Of a stretch of 64,000 nucleotides of DNA, positions 25,435-33,449 are shown in pieces (position 1 is the first letter of the stretch; each line of letters starts with the position of its first letter). The notes beneath the pieces were generated by a model. The model searched no databases. It worked only from the letters and a program-made list of their open reading frames with translations, and was not told the origin of the DNA. Source of the DNA: Halosimplex halobium. GTDB lineage: Archaea; Halobacteriota; Halobacteria; Halobacteriales; Haloarculaceae. A program made the position numbers and the translations under genes. Location of the stretch: NCBI RefSeq assembly GCF_051414055.1, contig NZ_JBLKNX010000012.1, positions 116,419 to 180,418 on the forward strand. Direction: 5' to 3'.

Positions 25435-25976
25435 GCGTGAGACGGACCATCGCGAGTCGCGACTGGGCTCGCAGCCTCCGCGGCGCGCTCGCGTACCCGC
25501 TCACGTCCGATCGACGGCTGCTGATGACCGCCGCCGGGACGGCCGTCACGTACGTCGTCCTGGTCTTGAGTTCGTTCCCTCAGTTCTCGGTCCAGGTGCT
25601 CGCGAACGACCCGGGCGACGTCGTCTACGCGGTCAGCGCACTCACCCGGGAAGTGTACCTGAGCACTGGGGCGGTCGGTCTCGTTCTGGTCACTGGATAC
25701 GCGGTCCTGACCGGTATCGCGACGACCAACGCGCTGGCGCTGGTCGGCCGTGCGCGTCGCCGAGGTGCATCAACCATCGTGGGCGTCCTGCCCGGAGTGG
25801 TCGCCGCCGGCTGTGCGAGCTGCGGTGCGGGCGTGCTCGGAGCGCTGGGGTTCGTCGGTGCCATGGCGGCGCTACCGTACGACGGCAACCTTCTCCGCGT
25901 GGGCGGTATCGTCCTGCTCCTCTTTTTCCTCGGGCGCGCGGGTGATCCGCGGACGTGCTCGATCGACCCGACGTAA
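25431..25976 (+). CDS. Polytopic membrane protein with intramembrane CASC motif
   Basis: A 181-residue protein with about five transmembrane segments, beginning at GTG 25431 and overlapping the DsbA-like stop. A Cys pair, Cys128-Ala-Ser-Cys131, lies at the start of a hydrophobic helix (GVVAAGCASCGAGVLGALGF). That position, and the coupling to a DsbA-like protein, suggests a membrane thiol oxidoreductase partner, but the sequence is not recognisably DsbB, CcdA or VKOR. The TnpB element begins immediately after its stop codon. Confidence 0.75.
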   Translation: MSVRRTIASRDWARSLRGALAYPLTSDRRLLMTAAGTAVTYVVLVLSSFPQFSVQVLANDPGDVVYAVSALTREVYLSTGAVGLVLVTGYAVLTGIATTNALALVGRARRRGASTIVGVLPGVVAAGCASCGAGVLGALGFVGAMAALPYDGNLLRVGGIVLLLFFLGRAGDPRTCSIDPT

Positions 25977-25999
25977 CCATCTTAATTCAGCGAGGGAAT

Positions 26000-26037
26000 C
26001 TCGGCCTTTAGGCCGGGCGGGAATCGCGTAATTCCCA
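26000..26037. repeat. Left-end hairpins of the IS1341-type element
   Basis: Two adjacent inverted repeats: GGCC-TTTA-GGCC at about 26003-26014 and GGGAAT-N6-ATTCCC at 26020-26037. Subterminal hairpins of this kind are recognised by Y1 transposases in IS200/IS605 elements. Confidence 0.55.
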
Positions 26038-26106
26038 CTACGCAACCGCCGTATACAGCCGTCTAACTCCCAAACATTTATGATAGCTTCCGTTGCATAT
26101 GGGATT

Positions 26107-27312
26107 GTGATACGGCGTACCGTCGTTGTCAAGTTAGCCATTCCCCAAGAGCGGCACGACGACCTCCGCGAAACCACCGAACGGTTCCGTCAAGCCGCCC
26201 AACTGGTCGCAGACCGCGCTTTCGAGCGCGACGACGACGGCTACGTCATCACGTCGAAAACGAAACTCCACGAACTCACGTACCAGCAGGTCCGCGAAGC
26301 CACCGATGGTTTGAATGCCGATCTCGTTTGTGCCGCTCGTAACTATGCGGCGGACTCAGTGAGGGGCGTCACCTCGGCATGGCAGAACGGGAAGTACGCG
26401 ACGCAACCGACGTTCACCGCGAACACAGTCGTCTACAACAAGAACGCGGTCACGTACCGTGACGACCACTGTACGCTCGCGGCGGTCAATGGGCGTGTGA
26501 AAGCCGAGTACGTTCTCCCGCCGGAAGGCGAGAACCCCCAGACAACGTACCTGCGAAACGACGAGTGGGAACTTCGGGAATCGACGCTGCACTACCGCGA
26601 TGGCGATTACTACCTTCACGTCGGCGTAGCAAAAGACGACGAGCAGCAGGAAGCCGAGGGCGGGACGGTCCTCGGCGTAGACCTCGGCGTGAAGACGATA
26701 GCCGCCACCTCAACGGGCCGTTTGTGGTCCAGCGGATACCTCAACCACCGACGCCGCGAATACGAGCAGATTCGTGGCTCACTCCAACAGACCGGGACGG
26801 AATCGGCTCACCACACTATCGACTCGATAGGCGACCGGGAGAGCCGGTGGGCGGAAGACTATCTTCACCGCATATCGAAGGCCCTCGTTCAAGAGGCGAT
26901 AACGCACGACTGTTCGACAATTGCCTTCGAGGACCTGACCGATATTCGGGAGCGGATGTCGGGCGCGAAAGCGTTCCACGCGTGGGCGTTCCGGCGGCTC
27001 TACGAGTACGTCGAGTACAAAGCCGCCGAGTTTGGCATCCGAACCAAACAGGTGGACCCGACGTACACGTCCCAACGGTGTTCGAAATGCGGTCACACTG
27101 AACGCGGGAACCGCCCCAAGCAGGAACGGTTCTGTTGCCAGAAGTGTAGCTACGAGGTTCACGCGGACTACAATGCGGCGAAGAATATTGGAATCAAACA
27201 CGTCCGCGCGGGGCAGAAGTCTCCGAGCGGACGGGCCAACCGTCAACTGGCCCTAAAGTCGGGAACGTTGAACGTGAGCGACGAGTTTACGTCCGCCGAA
27301 GTTTCGGCTTGA
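26107..27312 (+). CDS. tnpB: TnpB RNA-guided endonuclease (IS1341 type)
   Basis: A 401-residue TnpB. RuvC catalytic residues are in VLGVDLGVKTIA (Asp), TIAFEDLTDI (Glu) and VHADYNAAKNIG (Asp); the zinc ribbon is CSKCGHTERG...CQKC. All look intact. TnpB proteins are RNA-guided DNA nucleases that help maintain their elements, using an omega-RNA made from the element's right end. I place the start at GTG 26107 because a TATA-like CATTTATGA lies about 28 bases upstream and family members start near RRTVVVKL; ATG 26080 in the same frame is inside that TATA region. Confidence 0.9.
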   Translation: MIRRTVVVKLAIPQERHDDLRETTERFRQAAQLVADRAFERDDDGYVITSKTKLHELTYQQVREATDGLNADLVCAARNYAADSVRGVTSAWQNGKYATQPTFTANTVVYNKNAVTYRDDHCTLAAVNGRVKAEYVLPPEGENPQTTYLRNDEWELRESTLHYRDGDYYLHVGVAKDDEQQEAEGGTVLGVDLGVKTIAATSTGRLWSSGYLNHRRREYEQIRGSLQQTGTESAHHTIDSIGDRESRWAEDYLHRISKALVQEAITHDCSTIAFEDLTDIRERMSGAKAFHAWAFRRLYEYVEYKAAEFGIRTKQVDPTYTSQRCSKCGHTERGNRPKQERFCCQKCSYEVHADYNAAKNIGIKHVRAGQKSPSGRANRQLALKSGTLNVSDEFTSAEVSA

Positions 27313-27360
27313 ACGGGAGTTCACCGACAAGCCCCGGCGTTTACGCCGGGGTAGTTGACG
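27200..27360 (+). ncRNA. Candidate omega-RNA at the right end of the TnpB element
   Basis: TnpB guide RNAs are typically transcribed from the 3' end of tnpB through the right end of the element, with the guide lying just beyond. Here the eight-base hairpin with TTTA loop at 27332-27351 closes the element, so the scaffold would end near 27360 and the guide would be the next 16-20 bases. The position is inferred from known systems; no direct evidence for transcription. Confidence 0.4.
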
Positions 27361-27446
27361 CGATGGAACAACCGACGACAGATGATCGAGACGTGGAATG
27401 CATCGGACGACCGAACGAATAGCACTCGACGACGGGAGGTGGGACA

Positions 27447-27866
27447 GTGACGGCTCTCCCGTATTCCCGACTCGCCAGGAGCGCCGGCGTCGGCGTCGGG
27501 ACTTTCCTGCTGTTCGGGGTCGTGACCGGGCTGATCCCGAACCCCCTGTACGTTCGAATGGTGGGGCGTACCCCGGCGGACTACCTCTTCCTGGTCGCTA
27601 CGGCGGCGTTCGCCGCCGGCTTCGTCTACCAGCGGTCGCTGACCGACGACCCGATCGGAGACCGCTACGCCGCCGGCGGCATCGTCGGCGGGTTCCTGGC
27701 GTTCGGGTGCCCGATATGCAACGCCGTGCTGCTGGCGCTGTTCAGCTCCTCGGCGCTGATGACGTACTTCGACCCGCTGCGACCGGCGCTCGGCGCCGTG
27801 AGCGTCGCCGCCTTCGGCGGACTGCTCTACTATCAGCGACGGCGCTGTGAGGCGTGTGGCCGCTGA
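27447..27866 (+). CDS. Membrane protein with intramembrane CPIC motif
   Basis: A 139-residue membrane protein with four hydrophobic segments starting at GTG 27447, behind a GGAGGTG ribosome-binding site. Cys88-Pro-Ile-Cys91 lies at the head of a helix (FGCPICNAVLLALFSSSAL), and a second pair, Cys134-x2-Cys137, is at the C-terminus (RRRCEACGR). The placement of a thioredoxin-like CPxC within a membrane helix parallels the protein at 25431. Before the TnpB insertion it may have formed one operon with the DsbA-like gene. Function unknown; thiol-redox relay is an inference. Confidence 0.7.
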   Translation: MTALPYSRLARSAGVGVGTFLLFGVVTGLIPNPLYVRMVGRTPADYLFLVATAAFAAGFVYQRSLTDDPIGDRYAAGGIVGGFLAFGCPICNAVLLALFSSSALMTYFDPLRPALGAVSVAAFGGLLYYQRRRCEACGR

Positions 27867-27870
27867 CCGT

Positions 27871-28110
27871 TCACTCGCCGCCGGTCCGAAGCCGGACGAA
27901 GCCGGCCAGGAGACCGACGGTCACGGCCGTCACGAGAATCTGGACCAGGTTCCCACCGAGGACGGCGGTAGTACTGCCGCCAGCGACGGCGCCGGCCGCG
28001 CCGGTCGACGCCGGGGCCGCGACGAGACAGCAGAGGCTCAACGCGCCGCCGATCCCCAGCAACGACCAGTGCGATCGCGTCGACTCGGCAGTGTCGTCCG
28101 CGTCGGTCAT
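27871..28110 (-). CDS. Small membrane protein with CC pair
   Basis: A 79-residue protein with two transmembrane segments. The first contains adjacent cysteines (GGALSLCCLVAAPA), somewhat like mercuric-transport MerT-type proteins, but the rest does not match. It follows the TorD gene on the same strand; a GTG at 28161 overlapping the TorD stop would give a 96-residue version, with ATG 28110 the alternative chosen here. It converges on the gene at 27447. Confidence 0.55.
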   Translation of the reverse strand: MTDADDTAESTRSHWSLLGIGGALSLCCLVAAPASTGAAGAVAGGSTTAVLGGNLVQILVTAVTVGLLAGFVRLRTGGE

Positions 28111-28157
28111 CTCCCGGCTTCTGCTACCGCCAGGTCTCGCTTGTGTTTTGGGGTCGC

Positions 28158-28892
28158 TCACTGGGGCGGGACCGTGCCACTGTCTGGAGCGGCGATTCCG
28201 CTCCGTGCGTCCCAGGCGACGAAGGTCCTTGCGAGTCGGGCGAGGGCCGCGAAGACACCCTCTGCGGCGTCTTCGGCCTCGACGGTCTCGTGAAAGTCGT
28301 CGAGCCAGCCGAGGCGCCCGACCGTCTCACGCTGGCGCTCGCGGACCGCTGCGAGCTCCTCGGCGGCGGCGTCGCTCGCGTCGGCGAGCAGGGCGGCCTC
28401 CCGCTCGCAGAGCGCGCGCATGAACTCCAGTTCGGCGGCGAGATGGTCGGGAATGGCGTCGCCGCGCTCGGGTTCGAAGCCGACGGCCGCGTGGGACCGC
28501 GCGGCCGCGGCGGCGGGGTCGCCCAGCAGTTCGCCCGCCGCCCCGGCGTCGTGGTACGGCGAGTCGGACTCGAAGTCCTCGCTGGGGTCGTCGGCCCAGG
28601 CCGACGCGAACGGGGGGACGTAGTGCGGACCGGGGACGACGAACAGGTTGTCGTAGCCGACCCGGAGCCCCTCGGTGTCGAGGTCGGGGCGGTCGAGCGC
28701 ATCGCCGTCCGCGTCACCCGGGAACCGGGTGACGAGGTCGGTCAGGGTCCCGTCGCCGAGCGCGGCCGCGAGCGTCTCGTGGTCGCCGTCGAACGCCGCG
28801 GCGAGCAGCCCGTACACCGCCGCTCTCGCCCGGGCGGCGTCGGCGTCGCCACCGGATTCACCGCCCACGGCCGTGGTGGTGGCGTCGTCCAT
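28158..28892 (-). CDS. TorD/DmsD-family molybdoenzyme chaperone
   Basis: A 244-residue all-helical protein of the TorD family. Typical features are the start region ARAAVYGLLAAAFD, LRVGYDNLFVVPGPHYVPPF (the family E.Y..LF..P motif region), and DHLAAELEFMRALCEREAAL. TorD proteins bind the apo molybdoenzyme and its Tat signal until cofactor loading is complete. It lies directly downstream of the molybdopterin enzyme gene, overlapping it when the alternative GTG 28901 is used, so the client is clear from context. Confidence 0.85.
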   Translation of the reverse strand: MDDATTTAVGGESGGDADAARARAAVYGLLAAAFDGDHETLAAALGDGTLTDLVTRFPGDADGDALDRPDLDTEGLRVGYDNLFVVPGPHYVPPFASAWADDPSEDFESDSPYHDAGAAGELLGDPAAAAARSHAAVGFEPERGDAIPDHLAAELEFMRALCEREAALLADASDAAAEELAAVRERQRETVGRLGWLDDFHETVEAEDAAEGVFAALARLARTFVAWDARSGIAAPDSGTVPPQ

Positions 28893-28897
28893 CGGGA

Positions 28898-31800
28898 TCA
28901 CTTCCGTTCGACCTCGACGAAGGCGTCGTACTGGGCGTTGCTCCCGCCGACGAGGTCCGAGAGGCCGGTGTCGCCGAGGTCCTCGTCGAGCGGCTGGAGG
29001 TGGTTGATCGCGAACCCGGCGTCGCGGCCCTTCGCCAGTCCGGCCTCTTCAGTCATCGGTTCGTCGAACTGGTAGGGCGTGTGGCCGTCGTCTTCGACCG
29101 GGCCGCGGGTCTCGCCGTCGATGGTCTCTTCGACCGCGCCGTCGCCGGACCGACCCCAGCCCCACATGGCACCGACGACGCCGGGACGGATACCATTCGT
29201 GACCATCGCGACCCCTTCGGCGGTGCGTCGGCCGGCGTCGATGACGACCTCGTCGCCGTTCTCGACGCCGCGCTCCTCGGCGTCGCGCGGGTTGATCCAG
29301 AGCGGGTTCTGCGGCCTGGTTTCCCGGAGCCACGGGCTGTTCGTGGTGCGGTGCATCCCCTGGGTCCGGGGCTTCCAGTTGATCAGCCGCAGGGGGCGCT
29401 CGGGGTCGCCGTCGTCGGTGACCGGCGCCTGGACGCCGCCGTCGTAGTGTTCGACGTCGTCGACCCGCGGGAGCGGGTCGAACCGCTCGCCGGTGTAGGA
29501 GTGTTTCCCCTTCGGCACGACCTCGCTGTAGAAGTCCACGCGCGAGCCGAGCTTGTAGCGCATCTGGTCGCCGTCGTAGGCGTTGCTGTCGTCGAAGCGC
29601 TCGGCGTAGTCGTACTCGTGGCCGTGCTCGGCGAACCGGTCGGCGTAGTCGTCGACGGGTTCCTCGAAGCGGCCGCCGCGGTTGAGCACGGTGACGACCT
29701 TCGCCCACTCCTCGTCGCTGACGGCCCGCTTCCAGCGGTCGAGGTCGAACGAGTCGCCGAGCCCCTGCTCGTGGCTCCCGCGGAAGACCCGCATCTCTTC
29801 CTCGCTCGCATCGGGGACGGGTTCGCGGTCGTAGGCGATGTTCGCCGCGAGCTTCAGGTAGAAGTCCTCGGCCCGCTCGAGCGGCCACAGCTCCCCGTCC
29901 GCGTCGGGGATCGCGTCCTCGCCGACGCCGGGGAGGTCCAGCTCCGTCCAGAGGTCGATCAGGACCTCCTCGAACGGCCGCGCGTCGGGGACCACCTCGA
30001 CCGCCGGCTGGCTGATCTTCTCGTCGGCCAGCCGCTTGTTCGGGTACGTGCCGAAGTTCTCCCACCGTTCGAGGTACGTCGGCTCCGGCAGGATGTAGTC
30101 GGCGTACTTGCTCGTCTCGCCGATCACCGTGTCGGAGGCGACGACCAGCGGGATCGTGTCGGGGTCGCCGAGGATGTCGGGGATCCGGTCCCCGCCGGCG
30201 ACGGCCATCACGTGGTTGTTCGAGTACGGCCGGATGAACAGCGCCTCGACGCCGTAGGGGTACTCGTCGGCGGCGCTCCCGTACAGCTCCTGGGTGGCCT
30301 GGGGCGGCGCGACGGGGAACCAGGGACGCTTCGCGGGGTAGCCGTCGTCGCGTTCGAACAGCGTGGTGTCCTCGTAGTTGACCCCGCCGCGCAGCAGCGG
30401 GATCCCCCACGGCGAGTGGCCGTCGGGGACCTGCCCGAGTTCGTAGCGGCCGGACATCGTGCTGTAGCCAGCGTAGGGCGTGATCTGGCCCCCCTTCCAG
30501 TCGTAGTTGCCGACGAGGTGCTGCAGCGTCGCGATGGCGCGAGTGTTGTAGAACCCGTTGGTGTGTTTCGCCGGCCCGCGGTAGGCCATGATCGCCGCCC
30601 GCTTGCCGTGGCTCGTGAACTCGTCGGCGACCTCGGCGATCCGGTCGGCCGAGACGCCGGACATCTCGGCGTACTCGGAGACGGTGTGCTCGAACACCCG
30701 GTCGCGGTACAGGCTCCAGACACTCTCGACGGCGGTTCCGTCGACGGTCAGCGACACGTCGAGGACACCGGTCTCGACCTCGCTGGCCGGCCGCGGCTCG
30801 CCGGTCGATGCGTCGACCGCGACGAAGTCGTCAGCCAGTTCGTGGTCCGCCGGGACGAGCCCGAGGTCGGCGGCGCGGGCCTTGGGACCCCCCTCCTCGT
30901 CGACGAGCACGAGGTGGGTCGCGTCGCTCCAGGTCGGCTCGCCGTCGCTCTCGGCGGCGCTCTCGGCGGGGTTGCGGAGATACTCGACGTCGTGGCGGTC
31001 GTGTTCGAGGATCCAGCGGGCCATCCCGAGCGCGAGCGCGCCGTCCGCGCCGGGTTCGACCGGGACCCAGGTGTCGGCCTTCTCGGCGGTTTTCGACAGC
31101 CTCGGGTCGACCACGTCCATCCGCATCCCGTCCTCGATAGCGTTGGTCAGCTTCGGCGCGAGCCACGTCGGTCCCTTGTTGGCGACCATTGGGTTGGTCC
31201 CCCACACCAGCAGGTACTCGCAGTTCTCCACGTCGGGGTACTGGCGCTTCTTCCGGGCCGCGTGCGAGCGGACGTTCCCCATGACGCTGGAGAAGCCGCA
31301 GGTCCCGGCGTGGTGGACGCTGTTGATCGACCCCAGCCCCTGGTGCCACAGGCGCGTCCGGATGAAGTTGCGCCGGAACCCGCCCACGTCGACGATCTGG
31401 TTTGCTTTCGGCCCCATGTCGGGGTGGTCGGTGTCGATGAGCGCGTCGCCCCACTTCTCGTCGAAGGCCGACTTGTCCAGCTCGCCGGACTGGACGGCCT
31501 CCCAGTCGTCCATCACCTCGTCCTCGGGCGCGTAGCCCCACAGATCGCGTAACCCGGGGTGGCCCAGGTCGTCGTCGCCCTCGACGATCTCCCCGATCGC
31601 CTGTTCCCAGGAGATGGTCTTCCACTCCCCGGAGCCGCGGGGGCCGACGCGTTTCATCGGCTTGCGCACCCGGTAGCTGTCGAAAGCCGTCTGGATGCCG
31701 GCCTGGCCCTTCAGGCAGATCCGGCCGCCCGACAGCGACCACCGGTCGGCGTCCACGGTACCGCTTCCCGCCACGTCGCCCATAGCCACGTCCTCGGGGT

Positions 31801-32179
31801 CGCTGTCGTAGGGCACCTGCGAGAACGGCTGAGTGTTCAGGAACGAGTACGGGTTACCGGCCAGCTTGCGGACGAGCGAGCTGTACTCGCCGGTCCCGCT
31901 GTCGTCGGCCAGTCGGACCTTGATCGGGCAGAACGTGTTGCACTGCCCGCAGGTCGTGTGGATCACGTCGCTCGCGCCGTACTCGCCGTGGTCGTCGCCG
32001 ACGTAGTGTTCGGTGTCGTCGGTCCAGAGGTCGTCGGTGTCGACGTTGACGGTCGCGGCGCTGGCGGCGCCGATGGCGCCGACGGCCCCGACCGCCTTCA
32101 CGAGGTCGCGTCGCGTGAGCGACGGTCCCTCGTCTTCGGTCCCTCCGGCGTCTGCGTCGGTGGTGTCGTCGGTTGACAT
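28898..32179 (-). CDS. Tat-exported molybdopterin oxidoreductase, tetrathionate/polysulfide-reductase-like catalytic subunit
   Basis: A 1093-residue DMSO-reductase-superfamily enzyme. The N-terminus carries a Tat signal (SLTRRDLVKAVGAVGAIG). The 4Fe-4S ligands are Cys77, Cys80, Cys84 (TCGQCNTFCPI) and Cys155 (GGRICLKGQ). Cys294 in HHAGTCGFSSVMG is in the position of the molybdenum ligand. The C-terminal molybdopterin dinucleotide domain starts near residue 960 (INPRDAEERGVENGDEVVI). Its length is nearer to TtrA (about 1000 residues) than to PsrA or PhsA. With the Fe-S and NrfD genes it makes a quinol-linked reductase facing outward; the substrate (tetrathionate, thiosulfate, polysulfide or another oxyanion) is not settled. 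A GGAGGTGA site precedes the start. Confidence 0.85.
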   Translation of the reverse strand: MSTDDTTDADAGGTEDEGPSLTRRDLVKAVGAVGAIGAASAATVNVDTDDLWTDDTEHYVGDDHGEYGASDVIHTTCGQCNTFCPIKVRLADDSGTGEYSSLVRKLAGNPYSFLNTQPFSQVPYDSDPEDVAMGDVAGSGTVDADRWSLSGGRICLKGQAGIQTAFDSYRVRKPMKRVGPRGSGEWKTISWEQAIGEIVEGDDDLGHPGLRDLWGYAPEDEVMDDWEAVQSGELDKSAFDEKWGDALIDTDHPDMGPKANQIVDVGGFRRNFIRTRLWHQGLGSINSVHHAGTCGFSSVMGNVRSHAARKKRQYPDVENCEYLLVWGTNPMVANKGPTWLAPKLTNAIEDGMRMDVVDPRLSKTAEKADTWVPVEPGADGALALGMARWILEHDRHDVEYLRNPAESAAESDGEPTWSDATHLVLVDEEGGPKARAADLGLVPADHELADDFVAVDASTGEPRPASEVETGVLDVSLTVDGTAVESVWSLYRDRVFEHTVSEYAEMSGVSADRIAEVADEFTSHGKRAAIMAYRGPAKHTNGFYNTRAIATLQHLVGNYDWKGGQITPYAGYSTMSGRYELGQVPDGHSPWGIPLLRGGVNYEDTTLFERDDGYPAKRPWFPVAPPQATQELYGSAADEYPYGVEALFIRPYSNNHVMAVAGGDRIPDILGDPDTIPLVVASDTVIGETSKYADYILPEPTYLERWENFGTYPNKRLADEKISQPAVEVVPDARPFEEVLIDLWTELDLPGVGEDAIPDADGELWPLERAEDFYLKLAANIAYDREPVPDASEEEMRVFRGSHEQGLGDSFDLDRWKRAVSDEEWAKVVTVLNRGGRFEEPVDDYADRFAEHGHEYDYAERFDDSNAYDGDQMRYKLGSRVDFYSEVVPKGKHSYTGERFDPLPRVDDVEHYDGGVQAPVTDDGDPERPLRLINWKPRTQGMHRTTNSPWLRETRPQNPLWINPRDAEERGVENGDEVVIDAGRRTAEGVAMVTNGIRPGVVGAMWGWGRSGDGAVEETIDGETRGPVEDDGHTPYQFDEPMTEEAGLAKGRDAGFAINHLQPLDEDLGDTGLSDLVGGSNAQYDAFVEVERK

Positions 32180-33447
32180 CAGTGGTCACCTCCGTCGAGC
32201 GGCGTCAGCGGCAGCAGTTCCGCGCCGATCGTGTACAGCAGCAGTCCGACCGCGATCATCCCGGCGCTGGTCGCCCACTCCACGGCCGATGGGAAGTAGG
32301 AACCGTGCGGCAGTCCCTCCATGACGGGGCGGATCTGCGGCGGGACGACGATGTTGAACCGCACGGCGACGACCCCGATCACGACGCTGAGGCCGGCCAG
32401 CGCCATCAGCCACGGCGTGCGTCGCCACTCCCGTTTCGAGAGCATGACGAGCGGGAACACCCACCCGAACCCGACCATGAACCACCAGAACGACCACGAC
32501 ATCTCGCCGAACGCGATGATCTGCCAGGTCTCGACGACGTGGGGGTGGAAGCTGACGATCGCGATCAGCGCCTCGATGGCGGTCAGCGCCACGTCGACGA
32601 CGACGAACGCCGCCAGCAGCTTCGCGAGCTGGTCGAGCAGGTCCCGGTCGACGGGCTCGTCGTCGAACAGCTTCGTCCGGAGAACGTACAACAGCATCAC
32701 CAGCGCCGTCCCGGAGAGCACCGCCGAGACGATGAAGATCACCGGGAACAGCCCGCTGTTCCAGTACGGGCGGGCCTTCGAGACGGCGAAGAGGACGCCC
32801 GTCCCGCCGTGGACCATGAAGATGGCCAGCGGGATGCCGACGATCCCGGCTCGCGTGAGCCAGGTCCGGTCGGTGGTCCGGGAGGCCTCGGTCGTCGCCC
32901 GGCGACCCAGCGTCAGGAGGGCAGCGAGTCGGGCGCGCAGTCCCGACCCGCGCTCGGCGACGCGGGCGAGGTCGTAGCGCATCGAGAAGTACAGCTCGGT
33001 CACGAGCACGCCGATGTAGGCGACGTAGGCGTGGACCTCCCAGGAGAGCGCGGAGGTGAACTGCCGCCAGACGAACGGGTGGTACATCCGGTCCATCCGG
33101 CCGAGGTCGGTCCAGACGAACAGCAGCGCGACGGCCATACTGACGATCGCCGCGAACAGCGCGTCGCGGTCGATCCGGTGCATCGCCTCGACGCCGAAGA
33201 CGTTCGCGAGCGTGCTGACGAGGAACGCCCCCGCCGAGAGGCCGACGAAGTAGATGTAGAAGGCGACCCAGGCGCCCCAGGGGGTCGTGCTCGTCAGGTT
33301 GGTGCTCGCCATCCCCTGCGTGATCCGCAGGTACATCGCGTACCCGCCGACGAGCAGGAGCGCGCCGAGGACGGCGTACCAGGCGACGCGCAGGCGGTCG
33401 CTGACGAACCCGGGGTCGAACTCGAACCGCGAGTGTTCGGTCGCCAT
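32179..33447 (-). CDS. NrfD/PsrC-family membrane anchor subunit
   Basis: A 422-residue membrane protein with about nine to ten transmembrane segments. The pattern GAWVAFYIYFVGLSAGAFLV near the start is the NrfD quinone-site region, and WTDLGRMDRMYHPF follows. NrfD/PsrC proteins carry electrons between membrane quinol and the Fe-S subunit. The start ATG 33447 lies two codons after a GTG at 33453 that overlaps the Fe-S gene's stop; the stop overlaps the catalytic-subunit start (TGATG). The three genes are one operon. Confidence 0.9.
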   Translation of the reverse strand: MATEHSRFEFDPGFVSDRLRVAWYAVLGALLLVGGYAMYLRITQGMASTNLTSTTPWGAWVAFYIYFVGLSAGAFLVSTLANVFGVEAMHRIDRDALFAAIVSMAVALLFVWTDLGRMDRMYHPFVWRQFTSALSWEVHAYVAYIGVLVTELYFSMRYDLARVAERGSGLRARLAALLTLGRRATTEASRTTDRTWLTRAGIVGIPLAIFMVHGGTGVLFAVSKARPYWNSGLFPVIFIVSAVLSGTALVMLLYVLRTKLFDDEPVDRDLLDQLAKLLAAFVVVDVALTAIEALIAIVSFHPHVVETWQIIAFGEMSWSFWWFMVGFGWVFPLVMLSKREWRRTPWLMALAGLSVVIGVVAVRFNIVVPPQIRPVMEGLPHGSYFPSAVEWATSAGMIAVGLLLYTIGAELLPLTPLDGGDH

Positions 33448-33449
33448 GG

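Larger units (their letters stand above)
25980..27360 (+). mobile_element. IS1341-type element (IS200/IS605 superfamily, TnpB only)
   Basis: A TnpB gene without a Y1 transposase, flanked by hairpin ends. The left end near 26000-26037 has GGCC-TTTA-GGCC and GGGAAT-CGCGTA-ATTCCC stem-loops; the right end has an eight-base stem CCCCGGCG-TTTA-CGCCGGGG at 27332-27351 followed by GTAGTTGAC, an ending I know from haloarchaeal IS1341-type elements. Exact boundaries are estimated. The element lies between two membrane-protein genes with Cys pairs and disrupts neither reading frame visibly. Mobilisation would need a TnpA supplied elsewhere. Confidence 0.75.

Noticed and set aside
29000..31552. Very long plus-strand open frame (850 codons) opposite the molybdoenzyme gene
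   Set aside because: It is the complement of a clearly real gene with Fe-S, Mo and Tat motifs; long antisense frames are common in GC-rich haloarchaeal DNA and this one has no family motif.
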